Source of the DNA: Diploptera punctata
Lineage: Eukaryota > Arthropoda > Insecta > Blattodea > Blaberidae
Assembly: GCA_030220185.1 (NCBI GenBank)
Contig: JASPKZ010004952.1
Span: 784,001-848,000, forward strand
Direction: 5' to 3'
Length of the DNA stretch: 64,000 nt
Shown here: positions 1 through 9,462 of the stretch, piece after piece
How the letters are laid out: the number at the start of each line of letters is the position of its first letter
How positions within the stretch are numbered: the stretch's first letter is position 1
Notes under the pieces: model-generated
Databases searched by the model: none
What the model was told of the DNA's origin: nothing
The model's input: the letters and a program-made list of their open reading frames with translations, nothing else
Position numbers and translations under genes: made by a program

Positions 1-140
1 TAATTAATTATATATTTAATAAAGTAATGGAATAATGAATCAGTAGATAACCTATTTGTGTCAAATTATACAATATGCAGTATATATTCTTAGGGTTATG
101 CATGGTTTGTTTTCACATGAATAAGAGGTGTAAATATTTA

Positions 141-585
141 ACTAACTGACTGGTAGTATCGAACATAGATCTCTATCCCGAGCTGAAGTTTCCCAGTCAT
201 CCCTTAAATAGTTTACTTCACTCGTATCATCGTTAATTTTATTCTGCGACCTCCTTCTTGGGCTACATACTGGCCATTTTTTCTTGTTTTCTTACATGAA
301 ATTTCCGTCACCCTCTTTCATTCACAATTCGTGCTACATGTCTTGCCTATCGCAGTTTAAGAGACTTAACTGTTCTTATTACATCTGGTTTCCCATAAAG
401 ACCACGTAGCTCACTGTTATTCAGCCTTCTCCTTTCGCCTTCTGTTCATCTCTCTTTGATCCTAAAATGGTCCTAAGATTTATATTCTCAAATACTCATA
501 ATATTTCCTCCTCCCTTAGAGTAAAAATCCTTTATCGCAACCATATAATATAATTGGTAGATTAACAGTGTTACAGCCTTATATA
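141..585 (-). mobile_element. RTE-family LINE, 3' fragment
   Basis: Reading the minus strand, this is the end of the RTE-like LINE whose long copy lies at 54787-58056. It shows the same order of landmarks: the 'GNERRAWKLL..GK' region, 'GRPRMRW', then the terminal block ending in '(c)gatagtgccagt'. It is diverged, with many indels, and no frame stays open. The 5' side stops near 585, so it is a 5'-truncated, old insertion. The family encodes an endonuclease-reverse transcriptase that copies its own RNA into DNA at a nick. Confidence 0.8.
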
Positions 586-673
586 TTAGGCCTATGTATG
601 ATTTAGAAAATAACATTGTATATATCCTACTTGTAGTCTAATAAAGTCCTATTACTACTATAATTTTTTTTTA

Positions 674-806
674 TTTTCCGCGTTATGGATTAAAGGCCGG
701 TCTCTGGCCACTCATTCCGATGTTTCGATACAAACTCACATGTCATTATCAGGGATTCCTTGAATCAGTGGCCAGAGGACGATCTTGAATCCATGACGCG
801 GAAAAC
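674..806. repeat. imperfect inverted repeat (foldback)
   Basis: Arms at 674-711 and 769-806 begin and end with ttttccgcg / cgcggaaaa and also share atggatt / aatccat and tctggccac / gtggccaga. They are separated by a 57-base loop. The right arm overlaps the tail side of the LINE-B fragment that follows. It could be a small MITE or foldback relic; no target duplication was identified. Confidence 0.6.
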
Positions 807-814
807 TCAAGAAA

Positions 815-1257
815 ACTTTCTTAATCATAATCATACTTCTTCTTCTCCTTCTTCCTTTCATGTGATATACCTGGTGGTCTGTTACTGTCTCAATCCAACG
901 TTTGAAGAGTCTGCCCGAAGATCTCTTGCCTGGTGGCTGGTAATTTAAGATTTGACGTAGTATTCTTGTTCTACTCATTCTTTTTACGTGAGATTTCCAG
1001 TTGTTTCTGTATTTTTGTACATATTCCATAATTGATTCTGTTTGTAATTCTCTGAGAATCTCAGGATTCCTTTTATGGTCTGTTCTTCAGTAGCCTGTAG
1101 TGTGTCCCATAAATTTAATTTCTACCGCAGTTAGTCTTTGTTCATCTACACTGCGAATTGTCCAGGCCTACTGCCGTAACATAATAAGTGTCAGTGTTTT
1201 ATAAATTCTAGTTCGTGTGCGTTGCTGTACTGTGTTTTTATATTCACGAAAATCTAC

Positions 1258-1262
<5 letters not shown>
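815..1262 (-). mobile_element. LINE-B, 3' fragment
   Basis: The minus strand encodes 'MEYVQKYRNNWKSHVKRMSR' and 'RWIETVTD', matching the C-terminus of the LINE at 39511-41320 almost residue for residue, then runs into the same (GAA)n-type tail (ttcttcttc on plus). Further upstream on the minus strand come the pieces 'RTRIYKTL' and 'GLDNSQC', which are frameshifted. This is the thumb and C-terminal part of a non-LTR reverse transcriptase, truncated at a (CA)n(TA)n tract. Confidence 0.75.

Positions 1263-1321
<59 letters not shown>
1263..1321. repeat. (CA)n(TA)n microsatellite
   Basis: A pure CA tract passes directly into a pure TA tract. It abuts the 5' truncation point of the LINE-B fragment. 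Confidence 0.95.
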
Positions 1322-1326
<5 letters not shown>

Positions 1327-1424
1327 TAATTAACGTTTTATGTGAAAATTAGGAAAACCATGTAATGCATAATAGTATGCATTTCGAGAAATCAGCCGAT
1401 GTTCAATTCCTTTTTACACCTCGT

Positions 1425-1509
1425 TCATGTTTGTAATTATTGTATTTGAATTCAGTGACTATTTGAAATCATATATTTTCCTCACTTGTCACTAGCTCTC
1501 CATCTCTAT
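1425..1509 (-). mobile_element. RTE-family LINE fragment, part 1 of a split copy
   Basis: Minus-strand match to the 'EFKYLGTII' region of the RTE family (plus-strand landmarks 'tatttgaattcag' and 'tttcctcacttgtcac'). The match resumes at 1901, on the far side of the tRNA-like foldback, so both parts are one older insertion. Confidence 0.7.
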
Positions 1510-1582
1510 TATATAAAGTATTTATTATTGATTTCGTACATCTCAATGATGGATAAATCATATTTGAAGAGAAAAATTATAC

Positions 1583-1655
1583 GCTCAGGCCGGGACTTGA
1601 ACCCGGGACCCTTGGTTCTCTAGACCATGTGCTCTACCAACTGAGCTACCTGAGC
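1583..1655 (-). tRNA. tRNA-like sequence (probably not functional), left arm
   Basis: A complete 73-nt cloverleaf can be drawn: acceptor GCTCAGG, D-arm with A-box TAGCTCAGTTGGTAGAGC, anticodon loop CTAGAGA, T-arm CCGGG-TTCAAGT-CCCGG. By position the anticodon is AGA, but the long variable arm expected of a serine tRNA is absent. One anticodon-stem base differs from the right-arm copy (CATGGT against CTTGGT). It is best read as the tRNA-like head of a repeat, not a working gene. Confidence 0.55.
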
Positions 1656-1796
1656 AAGTACCGATCCGAACGCAAATCTTTCTCTATATACATTGTAATT
1701 CCCATCCACCAAATGCTGTGAAGCATGGCTTCATAGCATTTGGTGGATGGGAATTACAATGTATATAGAGAAAGATTTGCGTTCGGATCGGTACTT

Positions 1797-1869
1797 GCTC
1801 AGGTAGCTCAGTTGGTAGAGCACTTGGTCTAGAGAACCAAGGGTCCCGGGTTCAAGTCCCGGTCTGAGC
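1797..1869 (+). tRNA. tRNA-like sequence (probably not functional), right arm
   Basis: Mirror copy of the left-arm cloverleaf: GCTCAGG pairs with TCTGAGC, the anticodon stem TTGGT/ACCAA is fully paired, the loop is CTAGAGA and the T-loop TTCAAGT. Internal A and B boxes look intact, so RNA polymerase III transcription is possible. The apparent AGA anticodon on a class I body argues against normal decoding. Confidence 0.55.
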
Positions 1870-1900
1870 GTATAATTTTTCTCTTCAAATATATAAAGTA

Positions 1901-2285
1901 TGTTTATGTGTGAACTTATATTTAGTGTATTAATGTGTTATTTTCAGCCACAATTTCTTATTGTTACTCAAAATATGTGTATTGGCTCTTTGTATATCCT
2001 CGCTATCGCATAATACTTCATCAGCATAAAGTAACAGGTTTTCTTGTACGCCCTCTTAATCCTACAGACTAAATCACATATTCTAATACAAAATTAAATA
2101 GTTCAGGAGATAGTGTATCTCCTTCCTTTAAAGCATTGTGAACTTCAAAAGTAGCCTATCCGAAAACTGTTTGTCTAGACACGCCCTACTATTTTTGTCT
2201 TTCGTCTAACTATCCTTTTAGGAATTCCTAAGTCCAGTAGTATAGGCCTCTAAATGAATCTCATCTATTTTTTAAGTCTACGTAT
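1901..2285 (-). mobile_element. RTE-family LINE fragment, part 2 of a split copy
   Basis: Continues the RTE fragment of 1425-1509. On the minus strand it covers the RT palm: relics of 'GDxLSPELFNFVLE', 'YADEVLC' and 'ANTHILS' are visible across several frameshifts and stops. It ends abruptly at the SINE that starts near 2290. Confidence 0.75.
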
Positions 2286-2289
2286 AAGA

Positions 2290-2628
2290 TGTATGGTCCC
2301 TCCGTGGCGCAAGCGGTTAGACGCTCGCCTCTCACCGCTGGGGTCCCGAGATCGAATCTCGATCACTCCAAGTGGATTTCGTGGTTGACGAAACGGAGCT
2401 TGGGTAGGTTTTTCTCGGGGCTATCTTCCGTTTTCCCCTGCAACAATTTTATTCCACCATTTCTCCATACACATCTCATCCATTCCGTTCCATTTCATTC
2501 ATCTGCCCTCGTGATGGTGAGTCAGGCGTGGTCGGCCGGCACCTTGTCATTCACAGGCCTCTATATAGGGGCTTCACCTCATCTCATCCTTCGACCCGAC
2601 CCCGAGTTGAACACCAGTTGAGGATATT
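2290..2628 (+). mobile_element. tRNA-derived SINE (SINE-A)
   Basis: The head resembles a tRNA promoter: A-box-like TGGCGCAAGCGG at 2304-2315 and B-box-like GATCGAATCTC about 35 bases further on. A unique body follows, ending in GAGTTGAACACCAGTTGAGG. SINEs of this kind are transcribed by RNA polymerase III and mobilised by LINE proteins. The open frame across it is a by-product, not a gene. No target duplication was recognised. Confidence 0.6.
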
Positions 2629-2639
2629 TTATTATATAG

Positions 2640-3080
2640 TTGATATATAATATCGTTATGTCAAGTGCAAGTTTGTTGGTGGTTTGTCGCCTACATTTGA
2701 ATCTTGACGCTATTAACCTGAGCTTTATAGAGTGTCGTTATGTAAAATTCTGACTGAGGAAATTTTAATTATCTTTTTGTAAACTGTGTCCATGAGATTA
2801 TAATATCAATAATTTAGTGTAAGGTTGCATTTGCATCCCCTGGAATGTAACAGAGCACCAGGTAGAGCAAATGGCGCTATTAGGAGCAGGAGCAGGAGGT
2901 GGAGGCTCATTTTCCCAGCGGATGAAGCTACTTGAGAGGTAAGCAACCGCGAAATCAAGTTCCCTCTGCTCCTTGCATTAACAGACGTCAAGTCACGGCA
3001 TAGAATGTCCTGATATCCAACACAATTACATATCTTATTTATATTTAATGATTTTCTCAACAATATCCTTTATTTATTAT
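2640..3080. other. unassigned, no gene seen
   Basis: No recognisable element. A minus-strand frame at 2806-3063 has a leucine-rich run but no family motif. Confidence 0.5.
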
Positions 3081-3083
3081 GAG

Positions 3084-3268
3084 GAAAACAATTATCGTGT
3101 ATCTAATTTATTCACTAACAGGGTAAGAAGACTTATTGCTGCAACTTTCATTAAAACAGCTCATGATCCACGAGGAAGTTCATGTCGTATTGATATGACT
3201 GTTGTTACAGCCAACAAATCCACTCTCGTCATTGACCCCATACTATGTTTTGAAACCAACCTTAAATA
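3084..3268 (+). pseudogene. TE polyprotein C-terminal fragment (nuclease-like)
   Basis: The frame reads 'NYRVSNLFTNRVRRLIAA', then 'GSSCRIDMTVV' and 'VIDPILCFETN'. The pattern HN-x-I ... G-x-x-R-R-I-D-I ... (I/V)IDPT-x-R-F-E is one I associate with the C-terminal region of R2/NeSL-type and related retroelement polyproteins, where it may be part of a restriction-like nuclease. It is short, isolated and has no start, so it is a remnant. The family assignment is tentative. Confidence 0.4.
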
Positions 3269-3314
3269 ACCAGATAGGTGAACTTGGAGAAGAAGGCTAA
3301 GTACGAGCCAACTA

Positions 3315-4165
3315 TGACTTATTAACTAACGTACTGGCACTATCACACCCGTAGGTCATAACCGCGCAGAAATAAGCCTTCCACACATCCTTATCCTGAG
3401 CTATTGCTTTCCAATCGTCCCCTGTATAATCTAATTCCCTCAAATCATCATTAATGTTATTCTTCCACCTCATTCTTGGTCTACCAACTTGGCGTTTTCC
3501 CTCTGAATTTTCTACAAGAAGCTTCCATGCCCTACTGTCATTCCCATTACGTACCATGTGTCTTGCCATCGCAATTTACGAGACTTAACTGTTCTTATTT
3601 TATCTGGTTTCTTATAAAGATCATGTAGCTCACTGTTATGCAGTCTTCTCCATTCGCCTGTCTGTCATCTCTCTTTGGTTCAAAACATTTTTAACAACTT
3701 TATTCTCAAATACTCGTAATATTTTCTCCTCCCTTAAAGAAAGAGTTCATGTTTTACATCGATATAATATAACTGGTAAAATAACAGTTTTATGTATTTT
3801 CAGTTTAATGTTTTTTGAGAGAAGTTCATACGACAAGAGTCCCTGTAGTGCAAATAAAATGAATTTCCTGAATTCAGTCTATTTTCAAATTCTTAGTGTA
3901 TATCACTCCTGTTTGTAATTGTTGTTCCTAGATATTTGAATTCAGTCATTTCTTCAAAAATTCCCTCATTTTTCATTAACTGTTCATTTCCTGTATAATA
4001 AATTTGTATGTGTGAATGTATATCTAGTTTTATTGATGTTTACTTCCAGTCCCAAGTACTGAGTAAACAAGCTAAGTTATAACAGAATTAGAAGCAATAA
4101 TGTAATTTGTTTCAGTATTACTCAAAAGACTGTGTGTAGTGGTCTTCAGTATCTGCTCCCTATTA
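3315..4165 (-). mobile_element. RTE-family LINE, 3' part
   Basis: A long minus-strand match to the RTE family from its terminal 'cgatagtgccagt' block upstream into the palm/thumb region ('ARHMVRNGNDSRAWKLLVEN', 'GRPRMRWKNNINDDLRELDY', 'GDDWKAIAQDKDVWKAYF'). The last 85 codons stay open at 3312-3569. Upstream there are deletions around 3650-3780 and several frameshifts. It is inactive and moderately diverged. Confidence 0.85.
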
Positions 4166-4649
4166 AAAATTGGAATAAAGGTGACTAATTAGCTTGGCTA
4201 AATACTTCTGCAAGGAACACCTTTGCTTTCCGTTAAGTTGCTTTGGTATTGATAGTTTGTCAACATGACCAGGAAGACCAAGAAAAGGAAATATGTCGAA
4301 AAAAATGTATTATGTTAAAAGGCCCGGGATAAACGTTCAATATGTGTGTCTTCTTGCATTGCATATCCCTCGTGTAGTCATGATAATTTCACTATTATTT
4401 GAAATAATGTAGGTTGGAAAATTGCTGATGATTGAGAAGTTTTTGTTGCGTAACATGTGCTAATGACAGCTCATAATTTTTACTTGTCCGCAGCTGTCAT
4501 TTGCAATGTGTGGATAAATTGTAAATGGTTATTCCAAAAAAACAATCAGCTGTAATGTTGTATAGGTACATTTCAATGTTTTGTTCTGATCATCGTTAAA
4601 CATTCATTCCCATAATCTAGATAACAATACGTATGTACACCAGTTTCAC
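4166..4649. other. unassigned, no gene seen
   Basis: AT-rich sequence with no motif I can name, lying between an RTE fragment and the mariner-type element. Confidence 0.5.
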
Positions 4650-5624
4650 ATACAGAGTGCAACAGACCTTAACCCACCAACTTTCACAGATTGTTCATTT
4701 ATGTCGACCGTACTTCTGCCTCACTGTGAAATCAAGTTGTGTTGTGTGCACATTATTTTCTTTATTGCTGAGCCTTATAACTCAACCCCCTGTGACAATA
4801 GAATTAATTAACCTAACTACAGCAAAAGTCAGTTCCAACAATTATCACAGCCACTTCACAGGATTCAAAGATGTAGCTTAACATGTTCTATTCACTAGTT
4901 CACGAACTAACAACAGTCATGTATGAGCTTTAAGTGTATCTTCAGCGTGGATTATACAGAATGTGGCATGAGCCAGTTAACCGAAAATGCAAGTATATCA
5001 TTTTCTGTAGCTTAAACATCTATAAAAAAAACAACTTCCGAAATGCCATAGTTGTTTAAGCATTTATGACATCGTTTTGATTTGCAGATGTTATCATACA
5101 ATTTCCCATTTTTACCAAAAGTGTTTTCAAATTCATGTTCAATCAAATCCCGTAAATGTTGCAGGTTTAGTGGTTTTGTACTGAAAATTATGTCCTTAAA
5201 ACTTCCCCACATTGAAAAATCACATGGCGAGAGGTGTAGTGATATGGGTGGCCAATCGATGTTACCACGCTTTCCAATTCACTCTTTAAAAATGGTCATC
5301 CAAAAATTCACGGACGTTTAATCCATAGGGAGATGGGGCACCATCTAGCTGCCGAACAGGATTGTTTCGTATTGCTTCAAATGTAGGCGTGTTGTCTAAT
5401 TCTACCATAACTTCATTTCTTAACATTCGAAGGTACCTATTGGCAGTCACGTTTATAGACATGATACTCAACAAGATGTATTCCCCAGTTAGTAAGTTAT
5501 CTCAATCAGTACGTAATTTTGAGATTACATTTTGAAAGTCATGTATTCAAATCCCAGTTTCAACCAATCAGATTATTTTCTTTGCAACCATGTGCAGTGC
5601 AGTGACTTATGCCGCACTCTGTAT
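4650..5624 (-). mobile_element. mariner-like DNA transposon, degraded
   Basis: The 11-bp inverted ends atacagagtgc (4650-4660) and gcactctgtat (5614-5624) bracket a 975-bp block. Its minus strand holds transposase remains. Length and end sequence fit a Tc1/mariner-superfamily element with internal loss. Neither the ends nor the protein appear intact. Confidence 0.7.
5012..5474 (-). pseudogene. mariner-like transposase fragment
   Basis: Two frames together give the C-terminal half of a DD-D transposase. The first (5286-5474) reads 'VRQLDGAPSPYGLNVREFLD', around the second catalytic aspartate (usual form QQDGAPxHY). The second (5012-5212, extended upstream) reads 'EWIGKRG', 'WPPISLHLSPCDFSMWGSFK'. 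The usual SPDLxPxDFFLWG motif appears as SLHLSPCDFSMWG, so one normally conserved Asp is His. At least one frameshift separates the halves. The enzyme is dead; the N-terminal helix-turn-helix region was not found. Confidence 0.75.
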
Positions 5625-5639
5625 CTCAATACTTCTAAA

Positions 5640-5890
5640 ATTCTGCACAGAGAAAACAACAGCAAAATTAGCATTCTTGAAGACATAGAAATTTAAGAAA
5701 AAACAAACAACATAAAGGTGCTGAACGAGAACACAACCGCAGACATGAATCCGTTATACAACTTATACACCAACCTCAAAACCAAATGAATGCAGAAGCT
5801 GGAACATGTTCTGAAAGGCCTATATGGATTAAAATACTTAAGTTTTTCAAACAGAAATTTAATTTAGTTGAGGACGGCTAATGTATCAGG
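5640..5890. repeat. foldback-family relic (FB)
   Basis: Around 5797-5830 the sequence ctggaacatgttctgaaagg matches the core of the foldback repeats at 45.8 and 52.3 kb. It is followed at about 5869 by agttgaggacgg, the same spacing element seen there. Only one arm is visible. Confidence 0.45.
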
Positions 5891-6448
5891 TACTTATTTC
5901 AATATTTTAACATTGGATTATATGTTCATTTGGTATATAAAATGGTTTAAATACCACCAGATACTAAATTGTGATATGTAAAATTACGATTGTATGTAAT
6001 TGATTTTTCCTGTGAAGCATTATCAACAAATGATAAAGTAATTCGGTATTGCCTGCCAGAAATATGTTCGCCATTTGTCTCTATTTTACTCAATTTTCGA
6101 GAATGTTTAAGTCCATACATAAGAGGGTGGACTGGAAAGTAACGCACAATAATTAAAAAAACACACACGAATGAACTCACATATTTTAGATACTTTCGCG
6201 CACAGCCAATCGCACCTTTATATCTGTGTCATTGCCGGACAGTAATTTCTTCGTGGGAACAAACAGATGTAAGTCCTACAGTGTAAAGTCTGAACTGTAT
6301 TATATCTCAAAGGCTGTGACATTCCGCAGGGAACGTAACAGAGGTACTCACAAGCGCTCTTCAAGAATGATTACTCATGGAGACGTTGCTACGGTCAATA
6401 TAAACTTTCCTATATGTCCCAAACATATCATTGTGAATTTCACTCGGG
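5891..6448. other. mostly unassigned; possible mariner end
   Basis: Near 6125-6150 the words gggtggactggaaagtaacg resemble the terminal repeat of mariner-type elements, but no partner end or transposase was found. The rest is unremarkable. Confidence 0.35.
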
Positions 6449-6460
6449 TTATGTCCTTGG

Positions 6461-6761
6461 TGGCACACCATAGCGTAGTTTATTCAGGGAATATGCTACA
6501 AACCGAAAGATCGATGGTTCGAATCCCGGTGGGGTCAAGATGTGCAAACTGACCCAAATATTCTAGTGCCACCATGGTCCTGAGGTCGACTCAGCCTCTA
6601 ACGAAAATGAATACCAGACGCTTGTTCTGGGGGTAAAGGCGACCATCAAATAGGGCTGACAACCCGGCTGATATCAAGTGTCGATTGTCTAGAAAAAGTG
6701 AGAGCCTTGACCACCTACTATCTCAAGGATCTTCTATGGCCTGTACTGGGATCAGTTTACC
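6461..6761 (+). mobile_element. tRNA-derived SINE (SINE-B), copy 1
   Basis: B-box GGTTCGAATCC at 6516-6526 is followed by a body shared with 46142-46443: ggggtcaagatg, the ctgaggtcgactcagcc block, accagacgcttgttctgg and gattgtctagaaaaagtg. The flanks ttatgtccttgg (6449-6460) and ttatgtctttgg-like sequence (6762 on) look like a degraded target duplication, giving a length of 301 bp. Confidence 0.75.
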
Positions 6762-7059
6762 TTATGTCTTTTGGTCAACAAAAGATGCACTCACTTTGCT
6801 GCTCTTCACACGTTGATGACAGTAACATGCTCGCCAACATTTTTGCATAGTTCACACTAATCTTCCTACAGTTGCGCATAAAAAAATATCTGTAGTGAAA
6901 ACCTCAAATTATACGAGTATCTCGGTGAAATTTCAACATCCCAGCCGCAATGCCAACGTAGAAAAAAATTAGTTATTTTCCAATCCATCCTCGTATATAT
7001 ACACTATACCATTTGAATATCTATCTCAGTGGCATTATCAAAACCGTAGATTCATTGTT

Positions 7060-7930
7060 GTGCGAACATAAGCTCTCCATGCCTCCCTATCTCCTGTATA
7101 ATCTACTTCCCTCAAATCTTGGTTAATGTTATTCTCCTCCCACCTCATTCTTGACCCACCTGCAGGGCGCTTTCCCTCTGGTTTTCCTACAAGGAGTTTC
7201 TAGTACCCTCTCTCATTCCCCATTCCTCCAACATGTCCTGTGCCCATCGCAGCCTAGGACACTTAACTGTTTTTATGACATCTGGATTCCATGAAGACCA
7301 TGTAGATCCCTGTTAAATAGCCTTCTCCATTCACTTGTTTATCTCTCATTGGTTAAAATTTTTCCTAAGAATTTTATTCTCAAAACCTCGTAATCCTTTC
7401 TCCTCCCTTAAAGTAAGAGCACATGTTTCGCATCCTGACAATAACACCATTATCATCATTAACATATTCATTAGGTTTAGGATTAAGGCCTCTCCTGGTG
7501 CATCATTATCATCATCACCTATGATATATCATCGGGGCAGCGTAACTCCGCCTTACAGGCGCCCCAACCTCACAAGTGGGTTACAATAACTTCATGCCAG
7601 GAGAAATTACCAGAATGTTGAAATGACAACGTGGTGACTTTGAATTAAAATAAATTAAATTTAACGTTTTTTGAGAGAAGTTGGGACAAAAGAGTCCCTC
7701 GTATGTATAATAATATGGATTCCTAGAATTGAGATTATGCTCATATCTTTGTGTATCTCAATCCTATTTGTAATAATTGTTCCCAGGTATTTGAATTTAG
7801 CCACTTTTTAAAAATTTCCCTCATTTATCATTATCGGTCCATTTTCATTATATACTATATTTATGTGTGTGAACATATATTCAGTTTTAGTTTTGTTTAT
7901 CTCTAGCCCCAAATGTAATTTAGCCATTTT
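7060..7930 (-). mobile_element. RTE-family LINE, 3' part, interrupted
   Basis: Minus-strand RTE match from the terminal domain (relics of 'GRWVKNEVGGE', 'LREVDYTGDR') through the thumb to the 'EYNVYxENG' region. It is interrupted at about 7445-7660 by a SINE tail. Frames are broken throughout. Confidence 0.8.
7445..7660 (+). mobile_element. SINE-C, 5'-truncated, nested in RTE
   Basis: Shares taggtttaggattaaggcc, catcattatcatcatcacc and ggggcagcgtaactccgcc with the complete SINE-C at 51328. No tRNA-like head is present. The RTE sequence resumes at ttaacgttttttgagag. Confidence 0.65.
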
Positions 7931-8434
7931 ATTTTCTAGCCCTGGTTATCAAGGTAGAGTTAAATTTCTTAGTCTATAAAAAATGGATGTGTGTTCGTTT
8001 GTGCCTATAGTTCTTTAAATGCTTGTGAAGGAATTGGCGTAGCTAATGTTTATTATGTAAGAATGAAAATTTTAATTGCTCTATTCTTAAAAGTTGATTA
8101 AATGTAGCCGCCATTTGAAATAATTTCTATTCAACATTTGAACTCAGGGTTTGTGATGATATAATTGGTTCTCATTCGTGAGATAAAAGAGAAACAAAAC
8201 ATTTAATTAAAATCAGTTTATTCCAGAGAGTCGCTGATTCTTATCCTACGGTTGTCTGAATTTTAATTATAAACTAATTAAGCCCTAACTACAGTACCAA
8301 GTTTTCCCGCGTAGAGTCGCTTTTATATTTGTGCACTCAACTCTAACTGGCGCGGCGTGATGATTCCCTATCGAAGTACCTGAGTCCTACTCTCCAGGTC
8401 GCAATTACAATTGATAACAACTAACTCATTATAA
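7931..8434. other. unassigned; possible Helitron-like start
   Basis: tctataaaaaatggatgtgt near 7973 resembles the 5' end of insect Helitron-like elements, but no 3' hairpin was located. Nothing else was recognised. Confidence 0.3.
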
Positions 8435-8715
8435 CTATAGAACTCAGAGGTTCATGACCACGCAAATATAAGATCTCCATACAACCCTATCCTCTGTATA
8501 AATCGTATCTCACAAATCTTGATTAATATTATCCTCCCACATTATGTTTTGGTCTTTCAACTGGGCGCTTTCTCTCTGGGTTTCCAACTAGAAATTTCAA
8601 TCTCCTCTTTCAGTCCCCATTCGTTTCACATGTCCTGCCTATCGTAGTCTCGTAAGAGACTTAACTATTCTTATCATATCTAGTTTCCCATAAAGATCAT
8701 GTAGTTCACTGTTAC
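8435..8715 (-). mobile_element. RTE-family LINE fragment, part 1 of a split copy
   Basis: Minus-strand RTE 3' region, from the terminal domain up to the 'ELHDLYGK' segment. It stops at 8715 and resumes at 9318. The terminal 'cgatagtgccagt' block is missing. Confidence 0.75.
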
Positions 8716-8947
8716 TTAGGGTCGAATGTTAGAACATTACTCTCTACTCAAATTACTTCCAATCACTAGTGAGCTGATTCACCGTGAGCAATTGCTGAGA
8801 ACGAATTAACGGCCGACTTAACGGTCATGCACGAGAGTCGACGTTTTCGTAATATTGGCAACGAATTACCCAGAATTCTCAGCGATAAAACCACTTCCGT
8901 TATTTTCGTCTGCTATAGAGGAATGCATTTATGCTTGCATCCCGCAA

Positions 8948-9091
8948 ATAATACCGTATACAAACACGTCTGCGACACGCAATATTACGCCGATTCTCCT
9001 GTTCTTCCAGTTGAATTCTTTGGTAGACTCTATCAAATTCCTCTTCTCCGTGTATACCGAAAACATGATCGAAGTCTTCAAGGTCCGACAT
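8948..9091 (-). pseudogene. possible HARBI1-like transposase N-terminal fragment
   Basis: The frame starting at the second Met reads 'MSDLEDFDHVFG', then an acidic-to-basic stretch 'EEFDRVYQRIQLEEQENRRN' and an arginine-rich run. A short charged N-terminus rich in E and R is common in HARBI1-type nucleases, but no DDE motif is present. The assignment leans mainly on the surrounding TTA-flanked element. Boundaries are approximate. Confidence 0.35.
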
Positions 9092-9172
9092 CTTGGATAA
9101 ATGTTGGATAAAGCAGCAAAGTACATCGATTACCATCGGTTCCCTTCGGGATTTTAATTTTAGTTGCTCATT

Positions 9173-9194
9173 TAAGCTACCTCCGCAGGTAGCT
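9173..9194. repeat. short perfect hairpin
   Basis: AAGCTACCT - CCGC - AGGTAGCTT, a 9-bp stem with a 4-base loop inside the Harbinger-type element. It is not followed by a T-run. Confidence 0.6.
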
Positions 9195-9317
9195 TACAAA
9201 TTTAACCAATTATTATCGCATGAACAGATTTCTGAGTAAGCAAAATCGTATTAGCATACAACTTGCTCAGCAGAGAAGGCATTTTACTGTCTAATGCGTC
9301 CAAACATGCAACCCTTA

Positions 9318-9462
9318 ATCTTCTCCGTTCACCTGTCTGTTCATCTCTCTTTGGTCCAAAAGTTTTCCTAAGAACTTCACTCCCAAATACAAGTAATTTT
9401 TTCTCCTCCCTTAAAATAAGAGTCCTTGTTTCGTACAGTTTCATATACAGAACGGACAGATT
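9318..9462 (-). mobile_element. RTE-family LINE fragment, part 2 of a split copy
   Basis: Continues the RTE copy of 8435-8715. The frame 'LREEKKLLVFGSEVLRKTFG' then 'PKRDEQTGERRRL' closely matches 'REERRLRVFENKVVRKIFGP' of the 55-kb copy. Confidence 0.8.

Larger units (their letters stand above)
1510..1900. mobile_element. palindromic tRNA-like foldback element with 11-bp TSD
   Basis: The inserted block 1521-1889 is flanked by the same 11 bases, tatataaagta, at 1510-1520 and 1890-1900. From about 1561 to 1889 it is a near-perfect palindrome with arms of about 150 bases. The centre is near 1725 (aatgctgtgaagcatggcttcatagcatt). Each arm carries a tRNA-like sequence whose 3' end points outward. 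The left edge has about 40 extra bases outside the palindrome. The target duplication and interruption of an RTE copy show real transposition, but the mobilising machinery is unknown. Confidence 0.8.
8716..9317 (-). mobile_element. Harbinger/PIF-type element with TTA target duplication
   Basis: A 596-bp block (8719-9314) is flanked by TTA at 8716-8718 and 9315-9317. It interrupts an RTE copy exactly where related copies are continuous. Its ends read GGGTCGAATGTTAGAAC and, inverted, GGGTTGCATGTTTGGAC, which agree at 13 of 17 positions. A 3-bp TTA/TWA duplication is characteristic of the PIF/Harbinger superfamily. The short length and single broken frame mark it as non-autonomous. Confidence 0.7.

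Noticed and set aside
1583..1869. A pair of functional tRNA genes
   Set aside because: They are arms of a mobile palindrome, have an improbable anticodon for the body type, and related tRNA-like repeats occur elsewhere.
2289..2621. 110-codon plus-strand frame as a gene
   Set aside because: It coincides with a tRNA-headed SINE with internal A and B boxes.
6125..6210. A complete mariner element beginning at the ggactggaaagtaacg word
   Set aside because: No inverted partner and no transposase could be found, so it is listed only as a possible end.
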